Origin: G965216695 sp965216695
GTDB lineage: Bacteria > Pseudomonadota > Gammaproteobacteria > Pseudomonadales > Azotimanducaceae
Length of the DNA: 64,000 nt
Direction of reading: 5' to 3'
NCBI GenBank assembly: GCA_965216695.1
Contig: OZ244212.1
Span: forward strand, 4,774,001 to 4,838,000
A model generated the notes under the pieces. It did not search any database. It was given only the letters and a program-made list of their open reading frames with translations, and was not told the origin of the DNA. The translations under genes were made by a program, and so were the position numbers. Below are positions 58,463 through 64,000 of the stretch, piece by piece. Numbering within the stretch: position 1 is the stretch's first letter; the number at the start of each line of letters is the position of its first letter.

Positions 58463-59413
58463 TCAGCTGGATGTAGTTCGGCTATCGAGATACTTTTCTG
58501 CGTCGAGCGCCGCCATGCAGCCGAATCCGGCTGATGTGATTGCCTGGCGATACACGTGATCGGCTACGTCGCCGGCAGCGAACACACCGGGTACGGAGGT
58601 CGCTGTTGCGTTGCCGTCGGTTCCGCTCGTGGTCCGGATGTAGCCCTGCGCCATATCGAGCTGGCCGTCGAATATCTGCGTATTCGGCGTGTGTCCGATG
58701 GCGATGAAGACTCCCGAGACGTCGAGTTCCCGCATCGCACCGCCGGTGCTCTGCACGCGCGCGCCGGTTACGCCCATATCGTTACCCAGAACCTCGGCCA
58801 GGTTATGGTTCCAGACGGGTTCAATGTTCTCGCGGGCGAAGATCCGATCCTGAAGAATCTTTTCGGCGCGCAATTCGTCGCGCCGATGCACGAGGTACAC
58901 CTTGGTGCAGATGTTGGACAGGTACAGGGCTTCCTCGGCCGCGGTGTTTCCACCGCCGATCACGGCCACATTCTGGTCGCGATAAAAAAATCCGTCACAG
59001 GTTGCGCACGCGCTGACCCCGCGGCCTTTGTACGCTTCCTCCGATGGCAGACCGAGGTACTTGGCCGACGCGCCGGTTGCGATGATCAGCGCGTCACACG
59101 AGTAGGTGTGATCGTCGCCGTCGAGTTGCATCGGCGTTTGGTTCAACCGCGCAGTTTGAATGTGGTCATTGACGATGACGGTATCGAAACGCTCGACGTG
59201 TTCCGCCATCTGCATCATCAATTCCGGGCCCTGCAGTTCTGCGTGGCCGCCGGGCCAGTTTTCAACTTCGGTGGTCGTGGTGAGCTGGCCGCCGACCTCC
59301 ACACCGGTAATCAAAACGGGTTTCAGATTGGCGCGCGCGGCGTAAAGCGCGGCCGTGTAGCCCGCGGGGCCTGAGCCCAGCACGATGAGTGGGTGATGTC
59401 GAACTTCAGTCAT
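58463..59413 (-). CDS. trxB: thioredoxin-disulfide reductase
   Basis: The 316-residue protein has VLGSGPAGYTAALYAARANL (FAD), GGQLTTTTEVENWPGG, the redox pair Cys136/Cys139 in SACATCDGFFYR, GGGNTAAEEALYLSNI (NADPH) and GVFAAGDVADHVYRQAITSAG. It reduces thioredoxin with NADPH. The start at 59413 matches the family; the longer frame overlaps the divergent synthetase. It would supply electrons for thiol or selenol redox proteins such as those in this window. Confidence 0.95.
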   Translation of the reverse strand: MTEVRHHPLIVLGSGPAGYTAALYAARANLKPVLITGVEVGGQLTTTTEVENWPGGHAELQGPELMMQMAEHVERFDTVIVNDHIQTARLNQTPMQLDGDDHTYSCDALIIATGASAKYLGLPSEEAYKGRGVSACATCDGFFYRDQNVAVIGGGNTAAEEALYLSNICTKVYLVHRRDELRAEKILQDRIFARENIEPVWNHNLAEVLGNDMGVTGARVQSTGGAMRELDVSGVFIAIGHTPNTQIFDGQLDMAQGYIRTTSGTDGNATATSVPGVFAAGDVADHVYRQAITSAGFGCMAALDAEKYLDSRTTSS

Positions 59414-59516
59414 GAAATACTGCATATGCTGGCGAAGCTGCGTAGTGTAAGCACTGGGCGCGCGTAACGGAAACCAACCGGAATCGGAAACTGAAGCCGC
59501 AGGGGAGTATCGGCCG

Positions 59517-61040
59517 ATGAGCAACTTCTACCGTCGCTTCGCCCGGCGCTTCGATGAAGTGTCGGACAGGGTCTGTCTTCGGGTCCCCGGTGGTTCCGAC
59601 TGGACCTTTGCGGAACTGTCCGAGCGGATTGCGAGTTTTGCCGCGGTGCTTGCCGAGTGCGCAATGGAACCGGGCGAACGGTTGCTGGCGCAGATCGAAA
59701 AATCGCCGGATGCGCTTGCGTTGTATCTTGCGTGTCTTCAGCGCGGTGTTGCTTTCGTACCGATCAATACGGCCTACACGGAGCGCGAGGTCCAATACTT
59801 CATCGATGACGCCGATCCTGGCGTTTTCGTCTGTCGACCGGAACATGCGCCGGGCGCGCGCGACGATAGCCCTCGGTGTCGGGTGTTGACACTGGGGGCC
59901 GATGGAGAGGGGACGTGGTGCGAACGGGCCGCCGGCCTGGCTCCTCTCAACGACGTGGTGTCCTGCGCGTCCGATTCGATAGCCGCCATCCTGTATACGT
60001 CGGGCACCACCGGCCGCTCGAAGGGTGCGATGCTGACGCACGCGAACCTTGAGTCGAACGCGTACGCTCTCGCTGATGCGTGGGGTTGGCGGGAAGACGA
60101 CGTGTTGCTCCACGCGCTGCCGGTGTTTCACGTGCACGGACTTTTTATTGCAATGCACTGTTCGCTGCTTGGCGGCTCTGCGACGATTTTTCTGCCGCGC
60201 TTCGACGCGTCGGCGGTGATCGAGCAATTGCCTAATGCCACCGTGTTGATGGGGGTGCCGACGTTCTACACCCGGCTGCTGGCAGCGGATACCTTCACAC
60301 GCGAGCGGTGCGCAAACGTCCGGGTCTTCATCTCGGGATCGGCACCGCTCACAACGCAGACGTTTGAAGCGTTCGAGCGCCGCACCGGCATGCGCATATT
60401 GGAGCGCTACGGAATGAGCGAAACGATCATCAACACATCCAACCCTCTCAACGGTGCGCGGGTTGCCGGAACGGTGGGATATCCTCTCCCGGGCGTGGAG
60501 GTGCGGGTGTGCGACGAACTCGGTGCCGAGCGGGCGCGCGGCGACGTTGGGGTGATTGAAGTTCGGGGCCCTAACGTGTTCGCCGGTTACTGGCGCATGC
60601 CTGAGAAGACCGCCGAGGAGATCCGGCCGGACGGTTTTTTCATCACGGGTGATCTTGGCACTCAGGATGCTGACGGGCGCTTAACCATCGTTGGTCGGTC
60701 TAAGGATCTGGTCATTTCCGGCGGATACAACGTGTACCCGAAAGAGGTGGAAGCGGTATTGGACAGTCTGGACGCAATCACTGAGTCGGCCGTAATCGGT
60801 GTTCCTCATGACGACTTCGGCGAAGCCGTTGTCGCGGTTGTGGTTCCCGCTCGCGACGATGTCGAACTTACTGACCTTCGCGAGGTCTTGGATAATGCGC
60901 TCGCGCGCTTCAAGCATCCGAAGGCGGTGATGAACGTGTCCGAACTGCCGCGCAACGCGATGGGCAAAGTCCAGAAAAACACACTTCGCGACCGATTCTG
61001 TGAGCTGTTTCAGACGGCCGGTCGAAACGCAGCTCAGTAG
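59517..61040 (+). CDS. malonyl-CoA synthetase-like AMP-forming ligase
   Basis: The 507-residue ANL protein has ILYTSGTTGRSKGAMLTHANL, LHALPVFHVHGLFIAMHCSL and LERYGMSETIINTSNPLNG, which resembles MatB-type enzymes closely. GDLGTQDADGRLTIVGRSKD and the Lys of RNAMGKVQK follow. MatB makes malonyl-CoA or methylmalonyl-CoA from the free acid. GGGGAG precedes the ATG. It heads a plus-strand run with a peptidase, a luciferase-like oxidoreductase and a SnoaL gene. The exact dicarboxylate is inferred. Confidence 0.88.
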   Translation: MSNFYRRFARRFDEVSDRVCLRVPGGSDWTFAELSERIASFAAVLAECAMEPGERLLAQIEKSPDALALYLACLQRGVAFVPINTAYTEREVQYFIDDADPGVFVCRPEHAPGARDDSPRCRVLTLGADGEGTWCERAAGLAPLNDVVSCASDSIAAILYTSGTTGRSKGAMLTHANLESNAYALADAWGWREDDVLLHALPVFHVHGLFIAMHCSLLGGSATIFLPRFDASAVIEQLPNATVLMGVPTFYTRLLAADTFTRERCANVRVFISGSAPLTTQTFEAFERRTGMRILERYGMSETIINTSNPLNGARVAGTVGYPLPGVEVRVCDELGAERARGDVGVIEVRGPNVFAGYWRMPEKTAEEIRPDGFFITGDLGTQDADGRLTIVGRSKDLVISGGYNVYPKEVEAVLDSLDAITESAVIGVPHDDFGEAVVAVVVPARDDVELTDLREVLDNALARFKHPKAVMNVSELPRNAMGKVQKNTLRDRFCELFQTAGRNAAQ

Positions 61041-61043
61041 CGG

Positions 61044-62699
61044 GTGCTGAGCGGCGCCACATTCTCCCAGCGCATCGTTGGCGTGCGCGTCGCACTGTGC
61101 ACCCTCGGCCGTTCCGTGAGGTGGTTGGCGCGCGCGGTTCCAGGACCAGCGATCGCCTGTGGATTTGCCCTGGGCACGGTCAATGCCGATGTAGCAGCCA
61201 TTGCGAACGACTACGACGGCGCACGCGCCGGATCGACCGTTGTCCGGGCTGCCGACGGGCGCGCAGCGCACAGGTATGCGGTGCACGTACGGAACGATTT
61301 GGAACAGGTGCTGGTTGTCGGGCGCCTGGATGGGCCGGAGCGATGGCTGCGCGTGCGCGAAACGAACGTTGCAGCCAAGGTCACCCCACTGAGCGAGCTT
61401 CCCGAGCACCTGCGGCCGCCGGGTTGTGGGGTTGGCACGCTGCACAGCGAAGGAAGCGGGTTTCGCCTACGCGGAGGCGCGTGTTTTGCGTATCGCGTGC
61501 GGCTTCCGGACGAGGCCCGGATGACGATCCCTGGGTACAAACTCACACCGCCGAGTCGCTGGTTGCTTCTCCCTCGCCTGGAAGGCGACGACAGCGTTCG
61601 TATCGATTTGCGACTCCCCGAAGACGTGCGTGCGGCGGTGCCGTGGCCGGAACGCACTGACGCGCTGGGTGCACACTACGTGCTGGCGACGTCGCCGCGC
61701 AGTGCGCGCGGTCTGATTGTGCTGGGCCATGTCGAATCGTTTTACGCTGGTACGACCGGTATACGGGTCGATGTGGTGGAGCCGAATCGGTTCGACACGC
61801 GGACCATTGAACATTGGCTGGTTGGCGCCCTCGATGCGCTCCGCGATGTTGCAGGCGTTCTGCCTAATCCGGACGCCAAAATTCTGGTCCTGCGCGGGCA
61901 GGACAGACGCGGACGCGGGTCGCCGGTTCCGTTCGGTCGGGTAGTACGCGACGGTGGAGAAGTGGTGCAACTGTTCGTCGACCCGGATGCGTCGCTTGAA
62001 TCGTTGAAACACGACTGGACCGCTGTCCACGAGCTTGCGCACCTGCTGCTGCCTTACGTACAGGACCGGCAGAAATGGGTGTCTGAAGGGTTTGCGAGCT
62101 ATTACCAGAATCTGATGCTTGCTCGGCTGGGTGAGTACAGCGAACGCGAGATGTGGCGGCGTTTCCGTCGTTCGTTCGCGCAGGCGGAGATGCCGAACGC
62201 ACCCGCGTTAACACAACTGCACACGCGCTCGTTCTGGGACGTACGCATGCTCACATACTGGGGTGGCGCGGCGTTCGCGATGCGTGCCGACGTGTTACTC
62301 CGCGATCGCAGCAACGGCGACACCTCGTTGGATACGGTACTCGGCAGGTTGGCCGCGTGCTGCCTTCCGAGTGCCCGCCGTTGGTCCGCGAGTGAACTGA
62401 TGACCAAACTCGACGAACTGAGCGAGACAAGCGTGTTCACGGGTCTGTATCAGCGCGCGCAACGTCCGTACGGCGTGTTGCCGGTGGATCAACTCTTCCG
62501 GCAACTGGGTGTACCAACCGGATCGGCGGACGTTGACACACGGGCGCCGCTGGCCGGAATACGCGCCGCGCTGGTCCGTCGGCGTAATACGGAATCTGGG
62601 GCAAGCGGAGTGCGTGACGGCCGGGGCGCCGATGGCATTGCGGCCGAATTCTGCTATGTTGCGGACATGGTCCGGCACCGGGGGAGGTATGAGCCGTAA
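61044..62699 (+). CDS. exported zinc metallopeptidase-like protein (HExxH)
   Basis: The 551-residue protein has a basic N-terminus and a hydrophobic stretch (residues 29-50) that may be a signal peptide. The active site is His329-Glu-Leu-Ala-His333, with VSEGFASYYQN following as the third-ligand region. This is the gluzincin arrangement of M1/M61-like peptidases. The large N-terminal part is beta-rich, like the M61 domain. The GTG start 3 bp after the ligase stop suggests coupling. The substrate is unknown, and a peptidase in this operon is unexpected. Confidence 0.78.
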   Translation: MLSGATFSQRIVGVRVALCTLGRSVRWLARAVPGPAIACGFALGTVNADVAAIANDYDGARAGSTVVRAADGRAAHRYAVHVRNDLEQVLVVGRLDGPERWLRVRETNVAAKVTPLSELPEHLRPPGCGVGTLHSEGSGFRLRGGACFAYRVRLPDEARMTIPGYKLTPPSRWLLLPRLEGDDSVRIDLRLPEDVRAAVPWPERTDALGAHYVLATSPRSARGLIVLGHVESFYAGTTGIRVDVVEPNRFDTRTIEHWLVGALDALRDVAGVLPNPDAKILVLRGQDRRGRGSPVPFGRVVRDGGEVVQLFVDPDASLESLKHDWTAVHELAHLLLPYVQDRQKWVSEGFASYYQNLMLARLGEYSEREMWRRFRRSFAQAEMPNAPALTQLHTRSFWDVRMLTYWGGAAFAMRADVLLRDRSNGDTSLDTVLGRLAACCLPSARRWSASELMTKLDELSETSVFTGLYQRAQRPYGVLPVDQLFRQLGVPTGSADVDTRAPLAGIRAALVRRRNTESGASGVRDGRGADGIAAEFCYVADMVRHRGRYEP

Positions 62700-63708
62700 C
62701 GTGAACTTCGGGTTGTGGTATGACTTTCGCAATCCACAACCACGTGCGCAGAACTTTGAGTCCTTCTATCGGGCGGTCCTCGATCAGATCGTGTGGGCCG
62801 AGTCCATCGGCTTCGATTCGGTATGGCTCACGGAACACCATTTCTGCGACGATGGCTACACGCCGTCGCCACTGGTGCTGGCGGCCGCGATCGGCGAGCG
62901 CACGAAACACATGCGGATCGGTACCAACCTGATGCTATTGCCGCTCGCGGATCCGGTTCGACTGGCCGAGGATGCGGCCGCGGTATCAGTCCTGACGGGT
63001 GGCCGGTTCGACCTTGGTGTCGGGCTCGGCTATCGCGAGATTGAATTCGAGTACTTTGGCCGGTCGCTGAAGAACCGGCCCAGTCTGATGGAAGAGGGTG
63101 TCGAAATACTGCGTCGGGCGTGGCGCGGCGACGCAATCAATTTTCACGGAAAACGATTTGACGTTGGCGATGTCGCGATCGGACCGGTTCCGGAAAACAC
63201 GCCGCAACTGCTGATGGGCGGAATGGCGCCGCCGGCGATCGCGCGCGCGGCGCGCTTGGGCGACGGATTTCTGTCGACCGGTGGCATCGGTTTGTCCGAC
63301 TACGTTGATGCGCTGGAGCTGCAAGGCCGGAACCGAAACGACGGCGCCATCTACGCAGGCCATTGGGCAATCATAGCGCCGGACCCCGAGAAAGCCGCTC
63401 GGGAGGTCGGGCCTCATGTGCTCTACCAGAGTAACGAATATATACGTTGGGGGGCGTTCGGCCCGCCGGACGAAGTGCCGCCGTTTCCGGATGCGGCGAC
63501 TGCGATCGACCAGGGATTGTACGATCTTTGGGACGGCGACACCGCGGTGCGCGAGTTGACGAATCTGCTCCAGCAATATCCGCAGATTCGTGACGTACAC
63601 TTCTGGGCTCAGTTTCCCGGTGAGCCGCTGGAAAGCGGTAGTGCCCGAATCCAGTACATGGCGGATCGCGTGTTGCCGAAGCTTCGCGCAGCGCTTACGG
63701 AAGGTTAG
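62689..63708 (+). CDS. LLM class flavin-dependent oxidoreductase
   Basis: The 339-residue protein has the bacterial-luciferase-like barrel: WAESIGFDSVWLTEHHFCDDG, GTNLMLLPLADPVRLAEDAA, LTGGRFDLGVGLGY and YREIEFEYFGRSLKNR. It uses reduced FMN or F420 for a monooxygenation or reduction. The ATG at 62689 overlaps the peptidase stop by 11 bases and has GGGGAGG just before it. The longer frame upstream is a shadow of the peptidase gene. It fits a catabolic Baeyer-Villiger or hydroxylation step. Confidence 0.9.
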   Translation: MSRNVNFGLWYDFRNPQPRAQNFESFYRAVLDQIVWAESIGFDSVWLTEHHFCDDGYTPSPLVLAAAIGERTKHMRIGTNLMLLPLADPVRLAEDAAAVSVLTGGRFDLGVGLGYREIEFEYFGRSLKNRPSLMEEGVEILRRAWRGDAINFHGKRFDVGDVAIGPVPENTPQLLMGGMAPPAIARAARLGDGFLSTGGIGLSDYVDALELQGRNRNDGAIYAGHWAIIAPDPEKAAREVGPHVLYQSNEYIRWGAFGPPDEVPPFPDAATAIDQGLYDLWDGDTAVRELTNLLQQYPQIRDVHFWAQFPGEPLESGSARIQYMADRVLPKLRAALTEG

Positions 63709-63748
63709 CCGAGTTCGCAAAACCTACAGACGATGGGAGACGCAACGA

Positions 63749-64000
63749 GTGGACATTGAAAGCAGGTTTGCAATCCAAGACCTTCTTGGTAAAGCGGCTT
63801 ACGCGCTCGACGGACACGACATGTCGATGCTGCGTACGTGTTTTGCGGACGACGCGGAATTCGAGATTCGTATCGAGGGCGTTCCGGACGAGATGGCGTT
63901 TTCCGGGATCGATGAAATCATGGCGCTGTTCCAATCGAGTCTCGACCAGCAGACGGACCAGCGACGTCACGTCGTGACCAATCTGTTTTTCCTCGGTGAA
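63749..64000 (+). CDS. SnoaL-like protein, N-terminal part (3' end outside window)
   Basis: The visible 84 residues begin MDIESRFAIQDLLGKAAYAL, then MLRTCFADDAEFEIRIEGV and TNLFFLGE, matching the SnoaL-like NTF2 fold. The GTG start is preceded by GGGAG. It follows the luciferase-like gene by 40 bp and continues past the window end. It is the fifth SnoaL-like protein here. Confidence 0.8.
   Translation, partial: MDIESRFAIQDLLGKAAYALDGHDMSMLRTCFADDAEFEIRIEGVPDEMAFSGIDEIMALFQSSLDQQTDQRRHVVTNLFFLGE

Overview
The window is a dense, high-GC stretch (roughly 60% GC by eye) of a proteobacterial chromosome, most likely a gammaproteobacterium. The clues are a CysD plus fused CysN/CysC pair, NudC, a YcbX-type MOSC protein, and a hairpin ending in TGGGGTCAGAG of a kind I recall from that class. 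There are no rRNA or tRNA genes, CRISPR arrays, prophages or intact insertion sequences. The content is catabolic: four Rieske ring-hydroxylating oxygenase alpha subunits, seven short-chain dehydrogenases (SDRs), three VOC proteins, five SnoaL/NTF2-like small proteins, two acyl-CoA synthetases, a thiolase, an enoyl-CoA hydratase, a MaoC pair, a CaiB-type CoA transferase, a phenylacetyl-CoA epoxidase set and several transporters. This fits a bacterium that degrades aromatic, terpenoid or steroid-like carbon through CoA thioesters.

Layout. 1-1940: SDR, Rieske oxygenase and a small partner. 1965-5383 (minus): sulfate activation genes cysNC and cysD, the latter carrying a 210-residue N-terminal extension. 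5474-9944: GMC oxidoreductase, Rieske oxygenase and a GPH-type transporter. 10080-12931: medium-chain reductase, glutathione transferase and MOSC protein, with two palindromic elements on either side of the transferase. 13049-17685: cupin, VOC, exported Cys-rich protein, SDR, amidohydrolase, small monooxygenase and SnoaL. 17833-19655: two AhpD-like genes and an SDR in one operon. 19735-24105: two Rieske oxygenases, VOC and enoyl-CoA hydratase. 24125-30400 (minus): MFS, SDR, rhomboid, paaE, paaC, paaB and paaA. 30488-40943: antiporter, tandem SDRs, SnoaL proteins, acyl-CoA synthetase, pseudokinase-like membrane protein, MaoC pair, ArsC-like protein, phosphatase and glutathione transferase. 40965-53565: envelope, housekeeping and membrane genes, a permease, a methyltransferase, a thiolase and a reductase. 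53888-64000: SDR/CoA-transferase, VTT/MerA-like pair, trxB, a malonyl-CoA-synthetase-like operon, an exported metallopeptidase, a luciferase-like oxidoreductase and a truncated SnoaL gene.

The most notable observation is that two unrelated thiol-redox genes each carry one in-frame TGA exactly where the family has a catalytic cysteine. One is an AhpD-like gene at 18348-18872 (C-x-x-TGA). The other is an ArsC-like gene at 38472-38813 on the minus strand (TGA-x-x-C). Each TGA is followed after 23-24 nt by a short hairpin loop with G at its first or second position, as expected of a bacterial SECIS element. I read both as selenoprotein genes, which predicts that this genome encodes selA, selB, selC and selD. 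Other oddities are the CysD fusion, a perfect 80-bp palindrome that supplies the 3' end of the MOSC gene, a second 196-bp imperfect palindrome, short tandem duplications just upstream of several start codons, and a paa gene set that lacks paaD.
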